The position numbers and the translations under genes were made by a program. Below are positions 1 through 5,435 of a DNA stretch of 8,508 bases, piece after piece. The notes under the pieces are model-generated. The model saw nothing but the letters and a program-made list of their open reading frames with translations. It did no database searches and was not told where the DNA came from. The stretch comes from Solirubrobacterales bacterium. GTDB lineage: Bacteria; Actinomycetota; Thermoleophilia; Solirubrobacterales; Solirubrobacteraceae. Within the stretch, counting starts at the first letter, position 1; each line of letters begins with the position of its first letter. The stretch spans positions 1 through 8,508 of the forward strand of contig JACRMD010000106.1 of NCBI GenBank assembly GCA_016215085.1, in the 5' to 3' direction.

Positions 1-120
1 CGCGCGGACCGGCGGGCGCTCGGCCAGCGCCGCCTGCGCGACGGACCACGCCCGCCGCCGCGCCGCCGGCTCGTCGGGCACGCGCAGCTCCCGCAGCCGG
101 TCCTCGAGCCCCGCGCTCAT
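1..120 (-). CDS. N-terminal fragment of the gene following the ECF sigma factor (possible anti-sigma or membrane partner; runs off the window)
   Basis: Only the first 40 codons are visible; the gene continues beyond position 1. The ATG at 118-120 overlaps the TGA of the sigma gene (ATGA) and is preceded 6 nt upstream by AGGTGA (127-132), so this start is well supported. The peptide begins MSAGLEDRLRELRVPDE and continues with an Arg/Ala-rich stretch and a segment reading AWSVAQAALAER. It is charged and probably helical, with no membrane segment yet. Inference from position: genes translationally coupled to an ECF-type sigma factor are commonly its anti-sigma factor or a membrane-anchored partner. 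A short basic cytoplasmic N-terminus before a transmembrane helix and an extracytoplasmic domain would fit. The family cannot be identified from 40 residues, so the function is unassigned. Confidence 0.75.
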   Translation of the reverse strand, partial: MSAGLEDRLRELRVPDEPAARRRAWSVAQAALAERPPVRA

Positions 121-731
121 CGAACGTCACCTTTGCCGGAACTCTTCCGGCTTTCGTTGCACTCATCGCCGAGCGCGTGGGCGAGCGCATCGAGCCCGCG
201 CCGCAGGCGCGAGTTCACCGTCCCGCGCGGGAGGTCGAGCAGCGCGGCGATCTCGCCGGGCGTCAGCTCGAGCAGGTGGCGCAGCACGACCGGCACGCGC
301 TGCTCGTCGGGCAGCGCGGCGATCGCGGCGAGCAGCTCGTCGTCGCGGCCGGCCGGCTGGGCCGCCGCGGGCAGGTGCTCCAGCGGCGCGTCGCCGACCT
401 CGCGGCGCAGGGCCCGGGCGCGCGCGGCGTCGATCGCGCGGCGGGCGACGATGGTCCGCAGCCACGGCCCGAACGGCCGCGAGCGGTCGAAGCGGTCCAG
501 CGCCCGGATGGCGGCCACGAACCCCTCCTGCGCGAGGTCCTCGGCGGCGTGCGCGTCGCGGACGATCAGCCACGCCGCGCGGTAGGCCGCCGGCCAGTGC
601 GCGCGGAAGAGCACCTCCAGCGCCGCGGCGTCGCCGTGCAGCGCGCGCCGCACGGCCGCCCGCTCCGCGCGCGGCGACAGCCCGGCCGCCCGGGGCCGCG
701 TCCAGCGCAGGGGCTCGGCGTGCGCCGCCAC
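117..731 (-). CDS. ECF-like RNA polymerase sigma factor (sigma-70 family)
   Basis: This is a sigma-70 family protein of about 204-207 aa with only regions 2 and 4, the ECF layout. Counting from the GTG at 738-740, region 2 covers about residues 38-104, with the core-binding stretch AEDLAQEGFVAAIRALDRF (66-84) and the promoter-melting segment FGPWLRTIVARRAID (90-104). A linker follows, then region 4 covers about 136-190, starting ALPDEQRVPVVL (141-152) and containing the helix-turn-helix TPGEIAALLDLPRGTVNSRL (159-178). A charged tail of about 17 residues ends the protein. Start choice: GGGAGG (741-746) directly abuts the GTG at 738-740 but lies an ideal 9 nt before the GTG at 729-731, so I prefer the latter; an in-frame TAG closes the frame upstream. 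The gene follows the acetyltransferase after about 33 nt and overlaps the next gene by ATGA. The regulon cannot be inferred. Autoregulation with the downstream partner is typical of the family but is not visible here. Confidence 0.93.
   Translation of the reverse strand: MAAHAEPLRWTRPRAAGLSPRAERAAVRRALHGDAAALEVLFRAHWPAAYRAAWLIVRDAHAAEDLAQEGFVAAIRALDRFDRSRPFGPWLRTIVARRAIDAARARALRREVGDAPLEHLPAAAQPAGRDDELLAAIAALPDEQRVPVVLRHLLELTPGEIAALLDLPRGTVNSRLRRGLDALAHALGDECNESRKSSGKGDVR
127..132 (-). promoter_or_regulatory. Ribosome-binding site of the sigma-partner gene
   Basis: On the minus strand AAAGGTGA lies 6 nt before the ATG at 118-120. AGGTGA is fully complementary to part of the 16S anti-Shine-Dalgarno. 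It lies inside the last codons of the sigma gene, so the downstream gene can be started independently as well as by coupling at the ATGA overlap. Confidence 0.7.
135..151 (-). repeat. Perfect 7-bp inverted repeat with a 3-nt loop at the 3' end of the sigma gene
   Basis: The + strand reads GCCGGAA-CTC-TTCCGGC, which in the minus-strand mRNA is GCCGGAA-GAG-TTCCGGC. It falls in the codons for the charged tail after sigma region 4 and ends 2 nt before the AAGGTGA ribosome-binding site of the next gene. It could modulate translation or stability at the junction. There is no T-run after it on the coding strand, so it is not a typical intrinsic terminator. A 7-bp stem can arise by chance in DNA this GC-rich; its position is what makes it notable. 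Confidence 0.5.
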
Positions 732-740
732 GTCGTCCAC

Positions 741-761
741 CCTCCCACTACGCGGGGGAGG
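741..761 (-). promoter_or_regulatory. Hairpin that can hide the sigma-factor ribosome-binding site
   Basis: On the minus strand the interval reads CCTCCC, a 9-nt loop, then GGGAGG. The two 6-nt arms (756-761 and 741-746) are perfect complements. The 3' arm is the only good Shine-Dalgarno for the sigma gene, and the 5' arm starts 3 nt after the acetyltransferase stop codon (765-767). A ribosome finishing the acetyltransferase would cover the 5' arm and free the Shine-Dalgarno, so the layout suits translational coupling. The pairing is seen directly; the regulatory role is inference. No T-run follows, so it is not a standard terminator. Confidence 0.5.
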
Positions 762-764
762 CGG

Positions 765-1346
765 CTAGAGGTCCCGGGCCTGCCAGTCCTCGAGCGTGAG
801 CGCGAAGATGTCGTGGTCCTCCCAGCGCCCCGCGATGTTGAGGTAGCGCAACGCGCGGCCCTCGCGGCGGAAGCCCGCCTTCTCGGCCACGCGGATGGAG
901 CGGACGTTGCGCGGGATGATCGCCGGCTGCACGCGGTGCAGGCCGGCGTGATCGAAGGCGAACGCGCAGGCGAGCAGCACCGCCTCGGTCGCGTGCCCGC
1001 GGCCGCCGACGTCGGCCGCGGTCCAGTAGCCGAGCGTCGCGTTGCGCCACGCGCCGAAGACGACGTTGCCCAGCGCGACGCGCCCGATCATCCGGTCGCG
1101 GCCGGTGCGGTCGAGGACCGCGAACGCGAACCCGGTCCCGAGGTCCCACGCCTCGACGTCGCGCCGCAGCATCTCCGCCTGCCCGGCCCGCGAGTAGTAC
1201 ACGTCGCCGCGCACCGGGTCCCACGGCTCGGTGTGCGGGCGGTTGGCGACCACCAGCGCGGCGAGCTCGTCGACGTCGCGGTGCACCAGGGGACGGATCG
1301 CGGTGCGCTCGCCGTCGAGGCGCAGCCGCGGCACCGACGGGCTCAC
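765..1346 (-). CDS. GNAT-family N-acetyltransferase, RimJ/RimL-like
   Basis: This 193-aa protein is one complete GNAT domain of the RimJ/RimL type (Acetyltransf_3), transferring an acetyl group from acetyl-CoA to an amine, often a protein N-terminus or a small molecule. The start of the fold is seen in the strand LRLDGERTAIRPL (8-20), typical of this branch. Motif A is GYWTAADVGGRGHATEAV (106-123), where G-R-G-H-A (115-119) forms the acetyl-CoA pyrophosphate loop. Motif B is N147-x-x-S150 leading to EKAGF (155-159), the signature that closes the CoA site. The GTG start at 1344-1346 overlaps the permease TGA (GTGA) and has GGAGG (1352-1356) 5 nt upstream, so the start is secure; a longer reading to 1679 only re-reads the permease in another frame. 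The substrate is unknown. Sitting between an ABC exporter and a sigma factor, it could be a resistance or modification enzyme, but that is a guess. Confidence 0.92.
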   Translation of the reverse strand: MSPSVPRLRLDGERTAIRPLVHRDVDELAALVVANRPHTEPWDPVRGDVYYSRAGQAEMLRRDVEAWDLGTGFAFAVLDRTGRDRMIGRVALGNVVFGAWRNATLGYWTAADVGGRGHATEAVLLACAFAFDHAGLHRVQPAIIPRNVRSIRVAEKAGFRREGRALRYLNIAGRWEDHDIFALTLEDWQARDL

Positions 1347-2698
1347 GCGAACCTCCGCAGGCCGATCCGCGCGACCGCGCCCCAGGCGACGGTGAGCAGC
1401 GCGAGGTGCAGCAGCGCCGTGCCGAGGCCGCCGGCGTCGTTGATCGCCGCATCGACCGCGTCGAGCGCCGGCCGGAACGGGAAGCAGGCCGACACCACGC
1501 GGATGACGTCGTACAGCCCGGAGGCCACCGCGCCCGACGGCACGAGCGCCAGGAACGCGATCGGCAGCGCCAGCAGGATCGCCAGCAGCGAGGCCGCGCG
1601 GACCTCGCGCGCCGCCGCGCCGATCGCCACCCCGAGCGCGCCGAAGGCCAGGCCGCCGAAGGCCAGCGCGACCACCCACAGCGGCGCCCGCCCCCAGTCC
1701 AGCGACACGAAGATCGACACGCCGGCGGTCATCAGCAGCGTCGCGGCGAGCGCGCAGACCGCGGCGAGCACGACCTTCTCCGCCACCAGGCCGGTCTTCG
1801 ACACCAGCCCGCGCACGAGCCGCGCGAACGCGTGCTCCTCGCGCTCCAGCGCCAGCATGCCGGCCGCCAGCAGCACGGTGACGAGCATGAGCGACAGCGT
1901 GACGGCCACGGCGACCGCGAACGCGTCCAGCGGCGTGCGGCGCCCCTCGACGACCGTGCGCTTGACGACGACCGGCTCGCCCACCGCGTCGAGCACGTCG
2001 TCGGAGAGGTCGAGGTTGTCGATGGCCAGCTGCGCGAACTTCGAGACCCGCTCCAGCGCCTGGCGCTCCGGGGAGCCCTCGCGCTCGCCGGCCGCGACGC
2101 CGTCGACCAGCGCCTTGGACCGCTGGAGCCCGAGCACCTCGAACTTCTGCCCGAAGAGCGAGAAGTCGCCGCCGCGCAGCAGGATGCCCAGGTAGCCGGT
2201 CGCGATGCTCGTGAGCTTCTCGGACACCGCGCGGTTGAGGTCGGCCACGCGCGACTCGATCGTCGACTCGACGTACTGCTGCTTGACCGGGTCCTCGGCG
2301 TTGTAGAGGACCTCGACCGTCGGCCGCTTCGACGAGCCCGACAGCGACACCGCCGACTGGATGCGATCGACGAGGTCCGCGGGCACGATCACCGCGGCCA
2401 GCGCCTCGCCGTCGCGGACCAGCCGCTCGGCCTCGGCGCGCGAGCGCACCTTGATGGGGTCGACCGCCTTGTAGAGCTCGTCCGCGTAGCGGCCCGGGTC
2501 GACGGTCGTGCCCGCGACGTTGACGGTCCCGGAGTCCTCGGGCAGCTGGCTGAAGACCGCCACCCGCGGCTTGTCCGGGCCGCCCGACAGCGCCAGCCCG
2601 ACGAGCACGGCGATGAGCACCGGGTAGGCGACCAGCAGCACGACCAGCAGCGGCGAGCGCCGCAGGATCCGCAGGTCCTTCTCGAGCAGGAACCGCAC
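1343..2698 (-). CDS. ABC-2 type transporter permease with a large extracytoplasmic domain
   Basis: This is a 451-aa inner-membrane permease resembling the ABC2_membrane_3 group, in which NatB-like and drug-export permeases fall. It begins VRFLLEKDLRILRRS, the usual cytoplasmic coupling helix, then one membrane helix (about 17-38). A soluble segment of about 220 residues follows (to roughly 260), presumably outside the membrane. It includes VEVLYNAEDPVKQQYVESTI, comparable to the 'YN-D' stretches found in this family. Five or so helices then cluster in the C-terminal 190 residues, including AVAVAVTLSLMLVTVLLAAG, LVAEKVVLAAVCALAATLLM and LLAILLALPIAFLAL. I chose the GTG at 2696-2698, 4 nt after the ATPase stop. 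The in-frame ATG at 2774-2776 would add an Arg/Ser-rich leader that only re-reads the ATPase gene. With one permease gene, the transporter should be a homodimer paired with the upstream ATPase. The substrate is unknown; the direction is probably export. Confidence 0.9.
   Translation of the reverse strand: MRFLLEKDLRILRRSPLLVVLLVAYPVLIAVLVGLALSGGPDKPRVAVFSQLPEDSGTVNVAGTTVDPGRYADELYKAVDPIKVRSRAEAERLVRDGEALAAVIVPADLVDRIQSAVSLSGSSKRPTVEVLYNAEDPVKQQYVESTIESRVADLNRAVSEKLTSIATGYLGILLRGGDFSLFGQKFEVLGLQRSKALVDGVAAGEREGSPERQALERVSKFAQLAIDNLDLSDDVLDAVGEPVVVKRTVVEGRRTPLDAFAVAVAVTLSLMLVTVLLAAGMLALEREEHAFARLVRGLVSKTGLVAEKVVLAAVCALAATLLMTAGVSIFVSLDWGRAPLWVVALAFGGLAFGALGVAIGAAAREVRAASLLAILLALPIAFLALVPSGAVASGLYDVIRVVSACFPFRPALDAVDAAINDAGGLGTALLHLALLTVAWGAVARIGLRRFA
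1352..1356 (-). promoter_or_regulatory. Ribosome-binding site of the acetyltransferase
   Basis: GGAGG on the minus strand lies 5 nt before the GTG at 1344-1346. It decides the start of the acetyltransferase over longer in-frame readings that run inside the permease gene. Confidence 0.75.
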
Positions 2699-2702
2699 GC
2701 GC

Positions 2703-3404
2703 TCAGTGGCCCCGCTCGTGGAGGAAGCGCACGAAGGCCGCCTCGAAGTCGCGCTGGTCGCCGCCGACCTCGGCATGGAGGTCGTCGGGCGACCCGGCGA
2801 ACAGCAGCTCCCCGTCGGCGAGCACCAGCACGCGGTCGGCGTAGCGCTCGGCCTCCTGCACGTTGTGCGTGGTGAACACGACGGTCGTGCCTGCCCGCGC
2901 CAGTCCGCCGACGAACTCCCACAGCCGCTCGCGCTGACGCGGGTCCAGCGACGACGACGGCTCGTCGAGCAGCAGCACGTCCGGCTGGGCGAGCAGCCCG
3001 ACGGCGATGTTGACCCGCTGCCGGTTGCCGCCCGACAGCGTCCCCAGCTCGTCGCCCGCGCGGTCGCGCAGCCCGGTCTGGTCGAGCATCCGCGCGACGG
3101 CCTCGTCGGGGTCGCGCACCTTCTCCAGGCGGGCGAAGAGCCGCAGGTTCTCCTCGACGGTCAGCTTCCCGTAGACCGCGGCCTGCTGGGGCACCCACCC
3201 GACCTCGCGCGGGTCGCGCGACACGGTCCCGGAGGTCGGCCGCTGGACGCCGCCGAGGATCGACAGCAGCGTCGTCTTGCCGGCGCCGTTGGGGCCGATG
3301 ACCGCGATCGTCTCGCCGGCGCCCGCGCTGAAGCTCACGTCCCGCAGCGCCTCGCGCTCCCCGTAGCGCTTGGAGACGGCGTCGGCGGCCAGGGCAGCGC
3401 TCAC
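2703..3404 (-). CDS. ABC transporter ATP-binding protein
   Basis: A 233-aa cytoplasmic nucleotide-binding subunit that powers the adjacent permease. All hallmarks are present: Walker A GPNGAGKTT (37-45), Q-loop VPQQ (71-74), signature LSGGNRQR (123-130, LSGGN in place of the common LSGGQ), Walker B VLLLDEP (143-149, catalytic Glu148), D-loop SSLD (151-154) and the switch His in TTH (178-180). The length is that of a stand-alone ABC-2/NatA-type ATPase. The GTG start at 3402-3404 overlaps the TGA of the AI-2E-family gene (GTGA). No strong Shine-Dalgarno is visible, the nearest GGAAG being about 13 nt away, which suggests that translation relies on coupling. The permease follows after 4 nt. The substrate cannot be told from this subunit. 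Confidence 0.96.
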   Translation of the reverse strand: MSAALAADAVSKRYGEREALRDVSFSAGAGETIAVIGPNGAGKTTLLSILGGVQRPTSGTVSRDPREVGWVPQQAAVYGKLTVEENLRLFARLEKVRDPDEAVARMLDQTGLRDRAGDELGTLSGGNRQRVNIAVGLLAQPDVLLLDEPSSSLDPRQRERLWEFVGGLARAGTTVVFTTHNVQEAERYADRVLVLADGELLFAGSPDDLHAEVGGDQRDFEAAFVRFLHERGH

Positions 3405-4444
3405 CGGCCGGAGGCTACTTCCGTGCGATCGCCCGACGCGTCATCGGCGGGCGGCGGCGACGGGCCGGCCTCCGGGAGCGGCATCGCCGTCCCCCACGGC
3501 TCGAGCACCAGGTGGCGGCGCAGGTACACCACCGTCTCGCGGAGCATCGCCGCGAGCGGCAGCGCCACCAGCGCGCCGATGATCCCGTAGATCTCGCCGC
3601 CGAAGAGCAGCGCGAAGATCACCAGCAGCGGGTTGATGCGCAGCGCGTGGCCGAAGATGTAGGGCGCGACGAGGTGGCCCTCGAGCTGCTGGAGGGCGAG
3701 GAAGAGCAGCCCGACCCAGACGGCGGTCAGCGGGTCCTGGAAGAGCGCGACGAGCACCGGCGGCATGGCGCCCAGCACCGGCCCGACGAACGGGATGAGC
3801 TCCATGAGGCCGAAGAAGATCCCGAAGACCAGCGCGTAGTCGTCGCCGGCGTCGAAGATCCCGAGCTTGCCGAAGATCCACAGGCCGAGGCCCGCGCCCG
3901 CGCCCATGAGCAGGGAGAACAGCGCCTGCCCGCGGAGGTAGCCGAGCACCGCCTGCTGCAGCCGCGTGGGGAAGTCGTCCTCGGGCGTCCCGTCGCCCGG
4001 CGGCATCACGCTGCGCACCACCTGCCCGATGCGCGGGCCGTAGAGCAGCATGTAGATCGAGAGCACGACGACGAGCACGAGCGCGAGGCCGGCCGTCACC
4101 ACCCGCTGCAGCACGTCGCCGCCGAAGCCGACGATCTCGTCGGTGCCGCCGACCACCTTGTCCTGGAGGGTCTGCAGCGCGGTCTGGCCCTGGGCGACGA
4201 TCTCGACGTCGACGCCCTGCTCGTCGAAGTACTGCTGCAGGTCCTCGAGCTGGGCGTTGGCGTCGTCGATGATCCCCGGCACGTCGCGCCCGAACGCCGC
4301 CGCCTGGTCGGCCACCGGGTTGGCCAGCAGGTAGCCGGCGAAGATCACCGTGAACAGGATGGCGTACAGCCAGGCGCCGAGGTCGGTCGCCCACGTGTTG
4401 AGGTACGCGTCGAGGTGAAGGAAGATGTCGATCAGTTTGCTCAT
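3401..4444 (-). CDS. AI-2E-family (UPF0118) membrane protein with a DedA-like N-terminus; apparent chimera
   Basis: This 347-aa polytopic membrane protein has an AI-2E family body. A soluble segment (about 45-112, including YLLANPVADQ and DVEIVAQGQTALQTLQDKV) precedes a helix at 115-135 ending SIYMLLYGPR. The amphipathic RLQQAVLGYLRGQALFSLL (161-179) follows, then the re-entrant signature MELIPFVGPVLG (214-225) and LQQLEGHLVAPYIFG with two final helices. A polar Pro/Asp-rich tail ends it. Family members exchange small solutes or signals (TqsA is linked to AI-2 export; others to Na+/H+ exchange); the substrate here is unknown. Odd feature: the usual first two helices are absent. Residues 1-36 (LIDIFLHLD, GAWLYAILFTVIFA) instead resemble the start of DedA-family proteins, and the AI-2E likeness resumes at G37-Y38. 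The ATG at 4442-4444 has no clear Shine-Dalgarno. The gene heads the minus-strand run and overlaps the ATPase gene by GTGA. Confidence 0.9.
   Translation of the reverse strand: MSKLIDIFLHLDAYLNTWATDLGAWLYAILFTVIFAGYLLANPVADQAAAFGRDVPGIIDDANAQLEDLQQYFDEQGVDVEIVAQGQTALQTLQDKVVGGTDEIVGFGGDVLQRVVTAGLALVLVVVLSIYMLLYGPRIGQVVRSVMPPGDGTPEDDFPTRLQQAVLGYLRGQALFSLLMGAGAGLGLWIFGKLGIFDAGDDYALVFGIFFGLMELIPFVGPVLGAMPPVLVALFQDPLTAVWVGLLFLALQQLEGHLVAPYIFGHALRINPLLVIFALLFGGEIYGIIGALVALPLAAMLRETVVYLRRHLVLEPWGTAMPLPEAGPSPPPADDASGDRTEVASGR
4337..4444 (-). other. DedA-like N-terminal segment fused to the AI-2E-family protein
   Basis: Codons 1-36 encode L-I-D-x-F-L-H-L-D-x-x-L, then G-A-W-L-Y-A-I-L-F and V-I-F-A. 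Recalled E. coli DedA begins with the same pattern (LIDFILHIDVHL, GVWVYAILFLILF) and then continues CETGLVVTPFLPGDSLL. Here that continuation is replaced by AI-2E sequence (GYLLANPVADQ). The similarity stops inside one membrane helix, so the chimera keeps a continuous hydrophobic segment of about 20 residues (25-43). The comparison is from memory of the family, not an alignment. Confidence 0.6.
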
Positions 4445-4461
4445 GACGCATTGCGGCGTGC

Positions 4462-4490
4462 GCGCTCGCTCGCGGGCGCAGGACGAGCGC
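4462..4490 (-). repeat. Inverted repeat, 7-bp arms, in the AI-2E gene leader
   Basis: GCGCTCG (4462-4468) is a perfect complement of CGAGCGC (4484-4490), with a 15-nt loop. It shares 4487-4490 with the next inverted repeat, so in a transcript only one of the two stems could form. It begins 17 nt upstream of the AI-2E gene start. No function is known. Confidence 0.4.
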
Positions 4491-4507
4491 CCTCGCTAGC
4501 AGGGCGC
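4487..4507. repeat. Inverted repeat, 7-bp arms, around a palindromic loop
   Basis: GCGCCCT (4487-4493) and AGGGCGC (4501-4507) are perfect complements around the 7-nt loop CGCTAGC, which holds the palindrome GCTAGC. It is dyad-symmetric and lies between divergent genes, so it could be an operator or part of a leader hairpin. No T-tract flanks it. Confidence 0.4.
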
Positions 4508-4610
4508 GCCGCCGGATGACAGCGACGGGTGGGCCGGCGCCGGGGGCGCCGGGACCTGGGGCGGGTCGATGCGGGGGTCGTCGCTGCTCATCGCGCCGGT
4601 CCGCCAGAGT

Positions 4611-5435
4611 ATGCCCGTGGCCGAGACGCCCTCCATCCTGTTCGTCGGCGACGTGGTCGGCGGCCTCGGGCGCCGGACGCTGCTCGGGCTGCTCCCGCAG
4701 CTGCGCGCCGCGCACGACCCCACGTTCGTCGTCGTCAACGCCGAGAACGTCGCGGGCGGCCTGGGCATCACGCCGAAGCTCGCCGACGAGATCTTCGCCG
4801 CGGGCGTCGACGTCATCACGCTCGGCAACCACACCTACCACCGCAAGGAGATCGGGCCCTACCTCGACTCCGGGCGCCCGATCGTCCGCCCCGCCAACTA
4901 CCTGGCCTCGCAGCCGGGCCGCGGCGCGGTCGTCGTCGAGCGCGACGGCGTGCGGCTCGGCGTCGTGAACCTCAGCGGCAACGTCTTCCTGCGCGCCGGC
5001 CGCGTCGCCTTCCTGGAGATCGAGAGCGTCCTCGGCGAGCTCGACGGCCGGGCCGACCACGTCCTGGTCGACATGCACGCCGAAGCGACCAGCGAGAAGG
5101 TCGCGATGGGCTGGCACCTCGACGGCCGCGTCACCGCGGTGGTCGGCACGCACACGCACGTGCCGACCAACGACGCGCGCGTGCTCCCGGGCGGGACCGC
5201 CTACATCACCGACGTCGGCATGACCGGCCCGCGCGGCGGCGTCATCGGGGTCAAGAAGGAGCAGGCGATCGCGTCGCTGCGCACGCACATGCAGGTCCGC
5301 TTCGAGACCGCCGAGGAGGACCCGTGGCTCAACGGCGTGCTGATCACGTGCGCGCCGGAGCCGCGGAGGGCGACGGCGATCGAGCCAGTGCTCGTGCCGT
5401 GGCGGCCAGCGCCAGCACCAGCAGCAGGTCCCTGA
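4611..5435 (+). CDS. TIGR00282-family (YmdB-like) metallophosphoesterase
   Basis: A 274-aa calcineurin-like phosphoesterase of the TIGR00282/YmdB type, cytoplasmic (no signal peptide), close to the family length. Metal-site and catalytic residues are all present: D14 in FVGDVVG, E45 and N46 in VVNAENVAGG, N73 and catalytic H74 in LGNHTY, H156 in VDMHAEATSEK, H181 and H183 in VGTHTHVPT. Their spacing matches Bacillus YmdB residues as I recall them, offset by 6. YmdB hydrolyses 2',3'-cyclic nucleotides and affects biofilm and motility choice; whether that holds here is unknown. One small change is GNHTYH where GNHxWD is common. I chose the ATG at 4611; a GTG at 4617 is also possible and the in-frame ATG at 4569 adds residues outside the family. 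No strong ribosome-binding site is visible. The last 92 nt overlap the convergent glycosyltransferase gene, giving a Pro/Ala-rich tail. Confidence 0.93.
   Translation: MPVAETPSILFVGDVVGGLGRRTLLGLLPQLRAAHDPTFVVVNAENVAGGLGITPKLADEIFAAGVDVITLGNHTYHRKEIGPYLDSGRPIVRPANYLASQPGRGAVVVERDGVRLGVVNLSGNVFLRAGRVAFLEIESVLGELDGRADHVLVDMHAEATSEKVAMGWHLDGRVTAVVGTHTHVPTNDARVLPGGTAYITDVGMTGPRGGVIGVKKEQAIASLRTHMQVRFETAEEDPWLNGVLITCAPEPRRATAIEPVLVPWRPAPAPAAGP

Larger units (their letters stand above)
4445..4610. promoter_or_regulatory. Divergent intergenic region between the AI-2E-family and metallophosphoesterase genes
   Basis: This 166-nt gap is the only place in the window where two genes diverge, so it must hold the promoters for the minus-strand run and the plus-strand phosphoesterase unless transcripts enter from outside. 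I cannot pick a convincing -35/-10 pair on either strand. It contains two overlapping inverted repeats (4462-4490 and 4487-4507) and a 9-bp tandem repeat GGCGCCGGG (4536-4544 and 4545-4553). No Shine-Dalgarno of normal spacing is evident for either flanking start, so leaderless or weakly initiated translation is possible. Confidence 0.5.

Noticed and set aside
741..761. Intrinsic terminator after the acetyltransferase gene
   Set aside because: The stem is only 6 bp and no T-run follows on the minus strand. Its 3' arm is the ribosome-binding site of the next gene, so a leader hairpin is the better reading.
177..2195. 672-codon open frame on the plus strand (and a 489-codon one at 1406-2875) running opposite the sigma, acetyltransferase and permease genes
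   Set aside because: The translations are Arg/Ala/Gly/His-rich without domains, and they cross several gene borders on the other strand. They are open only because G/C-rich third positions make stop codons rare.
2699..2776. 26-residue N-terminal extension of the permease from the ATG at 2774-2776
   Set aside because: The extension is Ser/Arg/Ala-rich and is just another frame of the ATPase gene. The family normally starts near the cytoplasmic helix that begins VRFLLEKDLRIL.
2706..4519. Long plus-strand open frames (2706-3590, 3512-4519) opposite the ABC ATPase and AI-2E genes
   Set aside because: Low-complexity Glu/Val/Asp/His/Arg/Gln composition with no motif. They mirror genes with complete motif sets on the minus strand.
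4536..4553. Tandem 9-bp repeat GGCGCCGGG x2
   Set aside because: Only two copies of a very G/C-rich unit in the intergenic region; expected by chance or slippage, with no sign of an iteron or attachment site.
3441..5288. 615-codon minus-strand open frame covering the metallophosphoesterase and the divergent intergenic region
   Set aside because: The plus-strand gene there has every metal-binding residue of its family, while this frame is Arg/Ala/Asp-rich noise that also runs through the AI-2E gene.
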